The notes under the pieces are model-generated. The model had not been told where the DNA came from, searched no databases, and saw only the letters and a list, made by a program, of their open reading frames with translations. From NCBI GenBank assembly GCA_964470025.1, contig CAYXZR010000002.1, forward strand, positions 1 through 64,000: a stretch of 64,000 nt of DNA. The letters run 5' to 3'. Positions 8,323 through 17,356 of this stretch are shown here, piece by piece (positions within the stretch are counted from its first letter, which is position 1; every line of letters starts with the position of its first letter). The position numbers and the translations under genes were made by a program. Source of the stretch: CAYXZR01 sp964470025. Its GTDB lineage: Bacteria > Patescibacteriota > Patescibacteriia > Buchananbacterales > UBA6539.

Positions 8323-9285
8323 ATGAAACATACTATTTTATCAGGAATTCAACCTACAGGCAGACTACATATTGGCAATTACTTTGGTGCGCTAGCCAAC
8401 TGGATTAAGCTACAAAATGACCATCACAGTTACTTTTTTGTTGCCGACTATCATGCAATTACAGGTGAACATAAATCAAAAGAAAAGAAACAAGAAATTA
8501 TTACACTTGCCAAGTCATTTCTTGCTGCCGGACTTGACCCTCACAAAGCAACATTATTTATTCAATCATACATTCCTGAACACACTGAACTTACATGGAT
8601 TTTCAATACCGTTACTCCAGTAAGTTTTCTTGAACGTATGACTCAATACAAAGATAAAGCTGCGCAGCAAGTACAAAACATCAACATGGGACTTTTTGAT
8701 TACCCAGTACTACAAGCAGCTGACATTCTGATGTATCACCCAACTGCTATTCCAGTTGGCAAAGACCAAGATCAACATCTAGAACTCACTCGAGAAATTG
8801 CTCGATTCTACAATAATAAGTTTGGTAATACATTCAAAGAACCACAAACACTTCATACTGAAACTTCAAAAATCATGAGCATCTTAGAACCAGAAAAAAA
8901 GATGTCAAAAAGTCTTGGCGACAACCACTGCGTATACCTCGACGATGATGAAAAAATAATTAGTAAAAAACTATCTAAGGCTCCAACCGACAGCGGCGAC
9001 GCCTCATCTAAAGGCGGAAAAAATCTACTTGCACTACTTAAGCTTTTTAACGCGGAAGCATACAAGCAATTTAACAAAGATGCTAAACATGGCTCGCTGC
9101 GTTACGGCGATCTCAAAAAACAATTAGCAAATGACATTGCGCAACACTTCGCTGAATTTCAAGACAAACTAAAAAATATCTCCGACAAACAAGCACTTAA
9201 TACCTTTATCACTGGCTCAGAAAAAGCACGCGTAGTTGCTGAAAAGACCATGGAAAAAGTCCGCAAGCAAATTGGTATACGATAA
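8323..9285 (+). CDS. trpS: Tryptophanyl-tRNA synthetase
   Basis: 320 aa class I synthetase that charges tRNA-Trp. The start at 8323 gives MKHTILSGIQPTGRLHIGNY, with the HIGH-type motif HIGN at 16-19 and KMSKS at 193-197. AxxxYxHPTAIPVGKDQDQHLELTR is the usual tryptophan-enzyme core, and the length is normal. The open frame extends upstream to 8041 but would overlap the zinc-ribbon gene. The promoter at 8285-8313 excludes that longer start. It lies downstream of the Trp T-box but behind a terminator, so T-box control would need read-through. The next gene begins two bases after the stop. Confidence 0.97.
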   Translation: MKHTILSGIQPTGRLHIGNYFGALANWIKLQNDHHSYFFVADYHAITGEHKSKEKKQEIITLAKSFLAAGLDPHKATLFIQSYIPEHTELTWIFNTVTPVSFLERMTQYKDKAAQQVQNINMGLFDYPVLQAADILMYHPTAIPVGKDQDQHLELTREIARFYNNKFGNTFKEPQTLHTETSKIMSILEPEKKMSKSLGDNHCVYLDDDEKIISKKLSKAPTDSGDASSKGGKNLLALLKLFNAEAYKQFNKDAKHGSLRYGDLKKQLANDIAQHFAEFQDKLKNISDKQALNTFITGSEKARVVAEKTMEKVRKQIGIR

Positions 9286-9287
9286 CT

Positions 9288-9839
9288 ATGGAGGCTATCC
9301 TCATACTTCTCTACCTTCTAACTGGCCTGGCAATTCTTGCTGGGCTATTTGTTGGCGCCAGTGCGCTAGCATTTTTCTTTGTTCGCGTACCATTTGCCAG
9401 TACACCAGCAAAATGCAAAGAAATTATCATCAAAGAATTTAATCTCAAACCAGGAAACATCTTTTATGATCTTGGTGCTGGCGATGCACGCTTTATGATT
9501 GAAGCTGAAAAATACGGCGCCAAAGCTACTGGCTTTGAAGTAGCTGCATGGGCGTATTTCAGAGCAAAACTAAATCTTTTAAAAAACAAATCTCAAGCTC
9601 AACTATACTTTAAAAACTTTTACTCTCATAACCTCTCTAGTGCTGATGCAGTATTTTGCTTTTTGATTGACTCTGTGATGTCAAAAGTTGAAAAAAAATT
9701 ACTCACTGAGCTCAAACCAGGCACACCTGTAATCTCCTATGGCTTCAAAATGCCAACCTGGCAACCAGAACGCATTATTGAAATTCCACTCAAAAAACGC
9801 CATGGCAAAGCATATCTATATATCACGCCTGGACAATAA
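9288..9839 (+). CDS. Membrane-anchored SAM-dependent methyltransferase-like protein
   Basis: 183 aa. One N-terminal membrane helix (about 4-32) is followed by VPFASTPAKCKEIIIKEF and the SAM-binding motif FYDLGAGDARFMIEA (about 63-77). The remainder is a compact Rossmann-type methyltransferase. The anchor plus YDLGxGDxR layout resembles FAM173/ATPSCKMT-type protein lysine methyltransferases, but the substrate cannot be read from the sequence. It starts two bases after trpS and is probably co-transcribed with it. Confidence 0.75.
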   Translation: MEAILILLYLLTGLAILAGLFVGASALAFFFVRVPFASTPAKCKEIIIKEFNLKPGNIFYDLGAGDARFMIEAEKYGAKATGFEVAAWAYFRAKLNLLKNKSQAQLYFKNFYSHNLSSADAVFCFLIDSVMSKVEKKLLTELKPGTPVISYGFKMPTWQPERIIEIPLKKRHGKAYLYITPGQ

Positions 9840-9903
9840 ACTAGTATTATTGTAAGGTAGGCGCACAAACACGAACATTCACAACTCAAAGAAAGGCTTT
9901 ATC

Positions 9904-10722
9904 ATGAGTATCTTCAATTACTCCCTAGCAGCCATTTCCATAGCTGTTATCATCTATGGATTGATGACTGTGTATGTCATTATGGCACAGCCAAGTAAAG
10001 AATCATTTCTGTACAAAACCACTGCGTGGGTTACTATTGTCATATGTAGTACAATTTCATTTGCATTTTTTAGAATAATGCATCGAACAACTCTCAGAGG
10101 AAACATCAAAGAAGCTCGACAAGCACACAAACAAGGTAAGTTGGTTATTTGCTGCAATCATCTTTCGGCATGGGACAATTTTTGCCTCGCTACGGCCCTT
10201 GGCTATCCCTGGTTCATCTTTCACCCTTCACGAGTGCCGATAAACTCACCAAAATTCAGACGAGAGATCACAAAAAAAAGCATCCAGCAAAGGATACTTG
10301 AACTATTAAACTGCGTATTCATAAACCCAAAAGCTAGCGCCTCTTGGTTTAACGAAGTAACAAAAAGACTAGCTGAAAATAATCATCAGGTAATAGTTCT
10401 CGGTGAAGGAACCAGAGCTGCTGGTGACAAGAGCGTGCTACAAAGATGGCAACCCGGCGCTGCTAAGCTGGTTGCTGACGCACAAGCGACATGGATACCG
10501 GTTGGAATACGAGGCATGGAAAACATATTACCAGTTGGTTCAAAAATCCCAAAACTTATCGGTAAAAGAGTATGCATCTATTTTGGAGAACCAGTACAAT
10601 TCAATCCAGCCATGACAGTATCTGAAATTCAAGCCGCTCAAGCAGAACAAGTTCAATTTCAACTCCGACTAGCAAGCACCTTACTTGCACACTACCAACA
10701 GATAAAAGCACTTTGGTCATGA
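9904..10722 (+). CDS. plsC: 1-acyl-sn-glycerol-3-phosphate acyltransferase (PlsC-like)
   Basis: 272 aa. Two N-terminal membrane helices (about 7-27 and 38-58) precede the acyltransferase domain. The catalytic HX4D is seen in NHLSAWDNF, and the phosphate-binding block as GEGTRAAGD. It would add the second acyl chain to lysophosphatidate at the membrane. GAAAGG lies about 10 bases before the ATG. With the acyl-CoA ligase at 60.6-62.4 kb, it suggests the cell can build phospholipid from fatty acids it takes up. No fatty acid synthesis gene is in the window. Confidence 0.9.
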   Translation: MSIFNYSLAAISIAVIIYGLMTVYVIMAQPSKESFLYKTTAWVTIVICSTISFAFFRIMHRTTLRGNIKEARQAHKQGKLVICCNHLSAWDNFCLATALGYPWFIFHPSRVPINSPKFRREITKKSIQQRILELLNCVFINPKASASWFNEVTKRLAENNHQVIVLGEGTRAAGDKSVLQRWQPGAAKLVADAQATWIPVGIRGMENILPVGSKIPKLIGKRVCIYFGEPVQFNPAMTVSEIQAAQAEQVQFQLRLASTLLAHYQQIKALWS

Positions 10723-10744
10723 CCGCGTATGCGGTCTTTTTATT
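10721..10744. terminator. Bidirectional terminator between plsC and murL-murD
   Basis: GACCGC-gtat-GCGGTC stem with T run to the right and A-rich sequence to the left, between convergent genes. Confidence 0.7.
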
Positions 10745-13242
10745 TACGCTAATTTTTTAATATACTTCACAAACTGCTCACCTTTTTCTTCATAGTCTTT
10801 CCATACCCCAAAACTTGGTGAAGCAGTTGAAAGCAGACATATTTCTCCAGAAGAAGTATATTTATATGCAAAAGCAACAGCCTTTTGCATACTACGAGTT
10901 TTCAATACCTTAAACTCCTTTGTTTGAGACAAAATCTTACTACCACTATTAGGAAATAGTACTACATTTTTTACTCCATATTTTTTAAGCATCTTACGCA
11001 GCACAGTAAAGTCATACCCTCTATCTTTTCCGCCAAGAAAAATAGTCTCTACTTTTTTTAAAGCATCAAGTGCTGCCAGCGTTGACTCTGGAGTAGTCGA
11101 TATCGCATCATCATAGAATGTAATGCCTCTAAAAGTCCCGATTTTTTCTAACCTGTGCGGCAAAGGCCGAAACTTCTTTAATACTTTTTTAATCACACTA
11201 TCAGAGACATTATATAATCGTGCCACAGCAACCGCCGCGCGAATATTTGACTCGTTTTGCTTTCCAAGCAACTCAGAAGCAACTTCAGGAACTAACACTG
11301 ACTGAAAATCAATTTCATGAGAGACAGATTCTTTTGCCCATTTTTTTAGTTGCACATCTTTACCATTAAACACAAAAAAATTATTACATGACTGGTGTGC
11401 TATAATTGACCGCTTTGCCTGCCAATACTGCTCCAGACCACCATGATAGTCCATATGATCAGCCATAAGGTTAGTCACAACCGCAACTGTAGGCGAATAT
11501 CGTAAATCATCAAGTAAATAACTTGAGAGCTCAACCACAAAAATAGTGTCTTTTGAAGCCGCTCTTTTCACATGATTTACTAACGGGTCACCAATATTTC
11601 CAGCAAGCACTACCCGCTTCCCTGCTCGCTTTAAAAATTCATAAATTAAAGATGAAGTAGTGCTTTTTCCTTTTGTTCCCGTTATACCAATAACGTCATT
11701 TGTTACATTTGAGAAAAAAACATCAGTACTTGTCGTATATAGACGCTTTAACTTTTCTTTTGGCACACCTGGTGATTTTATTAGCACATCATAAGCAGTC
11801 TGCTGCTGTAAATACTTAGGATCTTGCTGTTGATCAAGAATTCCCACCTCAAGCTTTGGATATTGAGTTTTCATAAACGCATGCATAGCCTGTCCCTCAC
11901 GACCATATCCAACAATTCCAACTGACTTCATCCCGCAAAAAATAAATGGGGCAGGAACTGTAGCTACCTGCTGCACATCCATAGCTTCATCAATAAGTTG
12001 CTGCGGTTTCTTAATCCAATTTGAAAATTCTTTAACCACGCGAGAATCAGCATACTTTTTCTTAATTAAGTGCAAGGCGGCTTGAGACTCTTCAAAACGC
12101 CCAACGCATTCTAGTGGCTTCTGGTTACCAAAACCTAAAAGATCTTTATATGTTTTTAATAATGAGATGTCATCAAGTAAATTTTTACCAAACATCTTCA
12201 ATAATTTTTGCTTTGAAATAAATGGTGCCAAAATCAAAAACACAAATGCACATTTCGGACATGAACAGCACCATAGCGAATCAGGACGCTTCTTGTGTAT
12301 AGTAAAAGCACGATTACAACTCGTAAACGTCTGAAAAAAGTCTTGGTAAGTAGAAAACTCTTTTGCAATGCGCAATTCATGAAATGATCGCAGAAGAGAA
12401 AAGTAATAAATATCTGGCGTAATAGTAGTGCGAACATATTCTTGAAAAAGCTGTTCAAATTCGAGACTCTTACTCCACTGATGATTAATCTCAAAACCCT
12501 TATACCTACGATTACCATAGCTGGCACTATACTCATTACCAACCACTACATAACGATAGTTATATAAAGCAGCTGTAAAAACTGACAAAAAAGCAACAAT
12601 AGCAGAAATCGGCACATGACCATTATACGCTCCGCGATATTCTTTAAATAATGCCGGATCAATAGCTCGCTCAATAGCAACCTTCTTAGCACCAATCTGC
12701 TGAATCACCCTATCAACGACCGGGGATGATTTCTGCGTAGCAACATACAACGCATCAAAATACTTACCATCTTTTTGTAATAACTTAGCAGCAACAATAG
12801 AATCCTTGCCACCACCAATACCCAAAAGTGAGCGATCTTCTCGCATAAAAGAATGCGGATTGTGACTATTTTTTTTCTTGCCTTTAAATTCAACTAGTTG
12901 ATAGGGGTCAAGTTTATTGGTAAAGCAAAACTCTCCCAACCCTTTGCGGTACACTGTAGTCCAAAAATAAGCTTGTTCAACACTCAGCTCATATGGATGC
13001 TTCACTCTCTTTGGGCAAAATAGTTTGTAATAGCTAATACCAAGCATCAAGTGCAAAGATTGTAATATATTTTTTACTACATCACCTGGGACCTCATCTC
13101 TAGTAACAGCCTTTGGTAATGTAAGCACTTCCTTAAATCTCAGCTCTTTTTGGTCACGAAAAACATAGCGATAGCGAAAAATCACTTGCCGCTTTTCAGG
13201 CTGATAACTATAGGTTGTGTACTCGAAATATAATGGCTTCAT
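10744..13242 (-). CDS. MurL-MurD fusion: UDP-MurNAc-L-Ala-L-Glu epimerase plus UDP-MurNAc-L-Ala:glutamate ligase
   Basis: 832 aa with two enzyme halves. Residues 1 to about 430 resemble MurL, the ATP-dependent epimerase that turns the L-Glu of UDP-MurNAc-L-Ala-L-Glu into D-Glu. Seen here are SLHLMLGISYYK (62-73), the PP-loop-like GIGGGKDSIVAAKLL with GGGKDS at 143-148, and a Cys cluster CCSCPKC (325-331). Residues from about 435 are a Mur ligase of the MurD type: SVGIVGYGREGQAMHAF, then the ATP loop GTKGKST (522-528), then MADHMDYHGG. In Xanthomonas, separate MurD2 and MurL do these two steps in place of MurI plus MurD. Here they are one polypeptide. TGCTATACT lies seven bases before the ATG, suggesting a leaderless mRNA. 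Domain identity is from motif memory, not a search. Confidence 0.85.
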   Translation of the reverse strand: MKPLYFEYTTYSYQPEKRQVIFRYRYVFRDQKELRFKEVLTLPKAVTRDEVPGDVVKNILQSLHLMLGISYYKLFCPKRVKHPYELSVEQAYFWTTVYRKGLGEFCFTNKLDPYQLVEFKGKKKNSHNPHSFMREDRSLLGIGGGKDSIVAAKLLQKDGKYFDALYVATQKSSPVVDRVIQQIGAKKVAIERAIDPALFKEYRGAYNGHVPISAIVAFLSVFTAALYNYRYVVVGNEYSASYGNRRYKGFEINHQWSKSLEFEQLFQEYVRTTITPDIYYFSLLRSFHELRIAKEFSTYQDFFQTFTSCNRAFTIHKKRPDSLWCCSCPKCAFVFLILAPFISKQKLLKMFGKNLLDDISLLKTYKDLLGFGNQKPLECVGRFEESQAALHLIKKKYADSRVVKEFSNWIKKPQQLIDEAMDVQQVATVPAPFIFCGMKSVGIVGYGREGQAMHAFMKTQYPKLEVGILDQQQDPKYLQQQTAYDVLIKSPGVPKEKLKRLYTTSTDVFFSNVTNDVIGITGTKGKSTTSSLIYEFLKRAGKRVVLAGNIGDPLVNHVKRAASKDTIFVVELSSYLLDDLRYSPTVAVVTNLMADHMDYHGGLEQYWQAKRSIIAHQSCNNFFVFNGKDVQLKKWAKESVSHEIDFQSVLVPEVASELLGKQNESNIRAAVAVARLYNVSDSVIKKVLKKFRPLPHRLEKIGTFRGITFYDDAISTTPESTLAALDALKKVETIFLGGKDRGYDFTVLRKMLKKYGVKNVVLFPNSGSKILSQTKEFKVLKTRSMQKAVAFAYKYTSSGEICLLSTASPSFGVWKDYEEKGEQFVKYIKKLA

Positions 13243-13258
13243 ATATCAAAGTATAGCA
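13243..13258 (-). promoter_or_regulatory. extended -10 promoter of murL-murD (leaderless)
   Basis: Minus-strand TGCTATACT, with the hexamer at 13250-13255, then seven bases and the ATG at 13242. No Shine-Dalgarno sequence fits in between. Confidence 0.55.
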
Positions 13259-13267
13259 TACATAGAT

Positions 13268-13293
13268 AAAAGGCTACCTAATAGTAGCCTTTT
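13268..13293. terminator. Terminator after the slipin gene
   Basis: AAAAGGCTAC and GTAGCCTTTT form a 10-bp stem with a six-base loop. T runs in both directions. Confidence 0.75.
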
Positions 13294-13314
13294 AAATTTC
13301 AACTGTAAACTATA

Positions 13315-14026
13315 CTACTTTTTTCCCATTCCTTCAAATGCTCGCAGTACCTCCAACGGCATAGCAAAAATAACGGTATTAGACTGATCAGAAGAGAGAT
13401 CATTAATTGATTGCAGCGTACGTAGGTGCAATGCTCCTGGAATTGAATTTAAAGTTGATGCTGCCTGAGCCATATTCTGAGCTGCAGCCACCTCTCCTTC
13501 TGCCTTGATAATAACTGCTCGCTTTTCACGTTCAGCTTCTGCTTGCTTTGCAATAGTTCGCTTCATTTCTTCTGGAAGAGTAATATCTTTAAGCTCAACA
13601 TTAATCACCTTGATACCCCATGGATCTGACGCTGCATCNNNNNNNNNNAAGTAGCTCATCAAGACTCACTTCACCGGAAGTGTTTCTCATTGTTGTTTGT
13701 GCTAACTGAGAAATTGCATAATTATATCGCTCTACCTCAATTACCGCTTTAGCTGCATCAGCTACTTTATAATAAATCACGGCGTTAATTCGAACAGAAA
13801 TATTATCCTTTGTAATTGCCTCTTGATCTGGAACATCAACTGCTTTTACACGGATATCAACTTTCTTCATAGATTGAATAATTGGAAACACTAGTCTCCA
13901 TCCCGGCTGCATGGTCTTTGTATATCGACCAAGCATAAATTTTACTCCTCGCTCATACTGATTAATTTGACGAATTGAAGTGATGATAATAACTAGCACC
14001 ACAACAATAATACTCCAAAACTCCAT
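13315..14026 (-). CDS. Slipin/stomatin-type SPFH (band 7) membrane protein, interrupted by an assembly gap
   Basis: Starts at 14026 with MEFWSIIVVVLVIII, one membrane helix. The band-7 domain follows (QINQYERGVKFMLGRYTKTMQPGW, VDVPDQEAITKDN), then DPWGIKVINVELKDITLPEEM and a Glu/Ala-rich coiled coil. Slipins scaffold membrane microdomains. Ten Ns at 13639-13648 lie between SLDELL and DAASDPWG. Family members have roughly 15-18 residues there, so the gap is really about 45-55 bases and the frame break is an artefact. The longer open frame to 14089 would overlap the upstream gene end at 14040, so I prefer 14026. No NfeD-type partner is adjacent. Confidence 0.88.
13639..13648. other. Assembly gap (10 N) in the slipin gene
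   Basis: Filler Ns of nominal size. The flanking protein sequence implies a longer missing stretch. Confidence 0.95.
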
Positions 14027-14039
14027 AGTATTAAAATTA

Positions 14040-15290
14040 TTAATTATCTGAAGAAGTAGTTGTACTATTCTCCAATAACGAAGGATCAATTAGTGAGTTA
14101 ATCTCAGCTGCGATAAAATCCATTCGTTGCTGCAACAACTGAAAACACCTTTCAGAAGATCTGCCTAACTCCTGACAACTAAATAAAAATCCAGTCTGAT
14201 ATCCTGACAAAAAAGATTCATTATCTACAAATCCTATAATCTCTACATTCTCCGCGTTATCATCGTAGGAATCATCAGATGCCTGAGAATCGCCGAGCAA
14301 AAATCCACGAATGTATAATTCTTTATCGGTGACTTCCGGAAATGACTCTTGTGTCTGATAAAATAACGCTTCTGCAACTATATAGTCTTTGTTAAATAAA
14401 AATGACTGCGATAAAGCAACAATCATAGCAAGTGCTACCAGAAACACTGATAAAAACAAAAAGAGCAACTTCTGCAGCAATGGCATATTGCCTCTCATTA
14501 ATCCTTCTGATTTTACTACTGTTAACTCTTGATACACCAAATGCAGGTATAGTAAGAACCAAGGCGCAATAACTACAGACGCTAGATTAGTAATGTATAC
14601 TCCTCCTGGAATCAAATATAATATTCCAGAAAAAATCAAACTAGCTAGAAAAAATACGACCGCAAAAACTAAAAGCTTTGACCATACAGTCCACCACCAT
14701 CCTCTCACGAGCGCCAAACTCTTTTTCATTGATGCAATAGGTCCCAATCCTTCAACCACAAACGTATAACTACTAAGTGAAAAGTAAACCGCAAAAACTA
14801 TAGTTGGGAAGAAAATAAATGGAATAGAGAAAGCAATCATTTCTTGCTGAGCACCAAGCAATAACCCCAGAAAAACAAAAAGGTAATAAATTCCAAAACT
14901 AATTAATACAAAAAACATTCCTTGAAATACCTGCAAGCCAATAAACGCGCCAAAACGCTTTGCTGCTGTCATTAAAATACCCAGTAATGTATCAAACGCA
15001 CCAATGACTGCATATAGTACACACAACAAACCGAATAAAGAAATCAGTGAAGTAACAATAAACATCAGCACTACACCAACAGCAACCAAGGGTGATGCCT
15101 TAACTAAATCATAATTGCCTGAGAAAAATTGATTAAAGGTTGCTCCAAAAAAATAATCAAATAAAAGTCCCGGCAAGACAATGATAAATCCAAGAACAAT
15201 AAACTCTAGCCAGTGCTGTACAAACAACTGCCAAGATTTTTTAAGTAGTGCCAGTCCTCCTGAAAGAGATTTCTGTTTTATTTCCGACAT
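14040..15290 (-). CDS. Polytopic membrane protein of unknown function
   Basis: 416 aa. The soluble N-terminus (MSEIKQKSLSGGLALLKKSW) is followed by about six membrane helices in residues 30-255, then a further helix near 272-292. The C-terminal ~120 residues are soluble, acidic and probably outside. The repeated long hydrophobic helices with a KKSLALVRGWWWTVWSKLLVF segment resemble the DUF975/YIP1-like or glycerophosphodiester-phosphodiesterase membrane domains seen in many small genomes. I do not assign a function. It lies between the phosphohexomutase and slipin genes on the same strand with short spacing, so the three are probably one transcript. Confidence 0.75.
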   Translation of the reverse strand: MSEIKQKSLSGGLALLKKSWQLFVQHWLEFIVLGFIIVLPGLLFDYFFGATFNQFFSGNYDLVKASPLVAVGVVLMFIVTSLISLFGLLCVLYAVIGAFDTLLGILMTAAKRFGAFIGLQVFQGMFFVLISFGIYYLFVFLGLLLGAQQEMIAFSIPFIFFPTIVFAVYFSLSSYTFVVEGLGPIASMKKSLALVRGWWWTVWSKLLVFAVVFFLASLIFSGILYLIPGGVYITNLASVVIAPWFLLYLHLVYQELTVVKSEGLMRGNMPLLQKLLFLFLSVFLVALAMIVALSQSFLFNKDYIVAEALFYQTQESFPEVTDKELYIRGFLLGDSQASDDSYDDNAENVEIIGFVDNESFLSGYQTGFLFSCQELGRSSERCFQLLQQRMDFIAAEINSLIDPSLLENSTTTSSDN

Positions 15291-15295
15291 GATTT

Positions 15296-16627
15296 TTAGA
15301 GATTAGTAATAAATTGTTTTAACTCTGCAACTTTTTCTTCAAGCAACTCTTGCGTGTCAGCTTCAATATTGGTTCGAAGGTATGGTTCAGTATTTGATGG
15401 TCGAACATTAAACCACCAGGCATCATACTCAACTGTAAGACCATCAAGCTCATCCTGCTTCCCATCTGAATAACGCTCCTTAATTGCTGCGACTGCTCCT
15501 AGACGATCTTCAATCTCCACATTAATCTCTTCTGCCTTATGATACTTCTTAAACTCCTGCACAATTTCAGAAAGCTGACGACCATCTTTAGAAATTAATT
15601 CTAACATTATCAGTAATGCAATAAAACCTGAATCAGCGTATCCATTGTCACGGAAAGAATAATGAGCTGAGAGTTCGCCACCCATAATGCCATTGTTCTC
15701 GCGCATGCCACGAGCTACATTAACAAATCCAACCTTAGTTCGAATAGGCACTCCGCCCCACTCTGAAATTTTTTCTGGCACAACTTTTGAGCAAATCACA
15801 TTATACGCCACCCCCGAGCCTGGTTCTCTTTGTAAAAATTCTTTTGCAAGTACCAGAAGTGTTAAGTCTGCCAAAATAAACTCTCCTTGTTCATCTATAA
15901 AAAACAACCGATCAGTATCTCCATCAAAAATCACACCACAGTCAGCTTGATGCTCAACTACTGCCTCTTTAGCCATTTTTTGACTCTCTGGCAACAACGG
16001 ATTTGATGGATGTGCCGGAAAATTCCCATCAAGTTTAAAGTTAAGCGGGATGATATTAACTGGCAAATGCTTTTCAAGCAGAGGGATAACATTAGTCGCC
16101 ATGCCATTGCCAGCATCGACTACCACCTTCAGCGGCTTAATTGCCGTAAGGTCAGCAAAACCAAGTAGGTGTTCGATAAATTCAGTATACACATTCTTCT
16201 CAGACACCACGCCTCGCTCTTTAGCAGTAGACTCATTCTGGAGCGCAATAACATCATCATACAAAGACTCACCAGGAATCATGTTCATGTCGCCATCTGC
16301 CATTTTAAAGCCATTATACTCTTTAGGATTATGTGAAGCAGTTACCATCGCAGCACCTTTGTAGCCCAAAGAGTGAACACAAAAATAAACCGCATCAATA
16401 GGCACTAAGCCAATATCGACCACATTTACACCCTCATCAAGAATTCCTCGAACAAACTCTGCCTTCAAGGCTTCACCTGACAACCGCATATCACGCCCTA
16501 CAACCACCTCATCAACACCCAATCTCCGAGCAAATGCACGACCAATCAAATATGCAACATCCTCATTAAGATCTGCGGGATAAATACCTCGAACATCGTA
16601 TGATTTAAAAATAGATGAATTCACCAT
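15296..16627 (-). CDS. manB: Phosphomannomutase/phosphoglucomutase
   Basis: 443 aa alpha-D-phosphohexomutase. The phosphoserine loop is TASHNP in AAMVTASHNPKEYNGFK. The metal loop reads DGDTDRLFF. The sugar-binding loop is GELSAHYSFRD and the phosphate-binding loop is RPSNTEPYLRTNIE near the C-terminus. It interconverts hexose-1- and hexose-6-phosphates for cell-envelope sugar nucleotides. Length and all four loops are normal. The promoter appears to lie inside the end of the upstream methyltransferase gene (16662-16690). The symbol is given for family only; specificity for mannose or glucose is not decided. Confidence 0.93.
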   Translation of the reverse strand: MVNSSIFKSYDVRGIYPADLNEDVAYLIGRAFARRLGVDEVVVGRDMRLSGEALKAEFVRGILDEGVNVVDIGLVPIDAVYFCVHSLGYKGAAMVTASHNPKEYNGFKMADGDMNMIPGESLYDDVIALQNESTAKERGVVSEKNVYTEFIEHLLGFADLTAIKPLKVVVDAGNGMATNVIPLLEKHLPVNIIPLNFKLDGNFPAHPSNPLLPESQKMAKEAVVEHQADCGVIFDGDTDRLFFIDEQGEFILADLTLLVLAKEFLQREPGSGVAYNVICSKVVPEKISEWGGVPIRTKVGFVNVARGMRENNGIMGGELSAHYSFRDNGYADSGFIALLIMLELISKDGRQLSEIVQEFKKYHKAEEINVEIEDRLGAVAAIKERYSDGKQDELDGLTVEYDAWWFNVRPSNTEPYLRTNIEADTQELLEEKVAELKQFITNL

Positions 16628-16649
16628 TGTAGCAATATTTTTAACTAAT

Positions 16650-17354
16650 CTAAGTGCCTTTATTGTACCGTTTTTGAGCGATTGTCACAAGATTCGAGTA
16701 TCCTCTTTTTGACACCTTTTGTACACGCTGAGTAACTGCTTCAAAGCCAGTTGATGCAAGCAAAGTAGCCAAACCTGACTGAGAAAATAAATGAACATAG
16801 CGCTGCTGTTGATCTTGCCATGGTACAAAAATATCTCCAACATCATAACGAGAAGAAAATATCGCCCGAGGCAATCCAAGTATCATCTTCTGTAAAAAAT
16901 TTTTAGAAGAATAGTGCCAATTAGTCATAAATACTGTTCCGCCCGGCTTTAAGATACGACACATCTCAGCAAGCGCCTGCTTTCGATACGCTCTTGAAGG
17001 AACGTGGTGCAAAGCAGCAATACAAATAACCACATCAGCAACCTCATCATCAAGCGGCAATGAACGCATATCGCCAACAACAAATGAATGCTTCGGATGT
17101 TGCTTTTCTGCAATACGCAACAGCTCAATACTATTATCAATTCCTATGTACGATACCTTGACAAAATCAAACAATTTCAGTAATCTTGCGTTACCGCAAC
17201 CAACATCAACTACTGTATTTCCGTCAGTTACATGCTCTAAAATATGCTCTAAACCTGGCCAGAGATGTTGCCGAGTTGCATCCCATTGAGAAGCAATTTG
17301 ATCATAATTGTTTTTTGTTTGCTCAACTATTTTCTGAGCTTCACTTATTTTCAT
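16650..17354 (-). CDS. Trm9/ABH8-like tRNA wobble-uridine methyltransferase
   Basis: 234 aa class I methyltransferase. TRQHLWPGLEHILEHV leads into the SAM motif VVDVGCGNARLL, then IGIDNS, then IAALHHVPSRAYRKQALAEMCRILKPGG. The late block has DIFVPWQDQ, RYVHLFSQSGL and TGFE. The WP-x-GCGN, ALHH and VPW with RYxHLF elements are the Trm9/ABH8 pattern. Those enzymes methylate 5-carboxymethyluridine at tRNA position 34. The neighbouring divergent gene encodes Elp3, which makes that substrate, so the assignment is mutually supported. The ATG at 17352-17354 is chosen; the upstream TTG extension would overlap elp3. Eukaryotic Trm9 needs a Trm112 partner, and none is seen here. Confidence 0.78.
   Translation of the reverse strand: MKISEAQKIVEQTKNNYDQIASQWDATRQHLWPGLEHILEHVTDGNTVVDVGCGNARLLKLFDFVKVSYIGIDNSIELLRIAEKQHPKHSFVVGDMRSLPLDDEVADVVICIAALHHVPSRAYRKQALAEMCRILKPGGTVFMTNWHYSSKNFLQKMILGLPRAIFSSRYDVGDIFVPWQDQQQRYVHLFSQSGLATLLASTGFEAVTQRVQKVSKRGYSNLVTIAQKRYNKGT
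16662..16690 (-). promoter_or_regulatory. Promoter of the phosphohexomutase operon
   Basis: Minus strand TTGTGA (16685-16690), a 17-base spacer and TACAAT (16662-16667), overlapping the 3' end of the methyltransferase gene. The leader to the ATG at 16627 is about 30 bases. Confidence 0.6.
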
Positions 17355-17356
17355 AC

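Noticed and set aside
13315..14026. Real frameshift in the slipin gene
   Set aside because: The break coincides with 10 filler Ns and missing conserved residues, so it is an assembly gap.
17186..17356. Upstream extension of the elp3 frame
   Set aside because: It lies wholly inside the Trm9-like gene, has no Elp3 similarity, and the ATG at 17357 gives a normal length.
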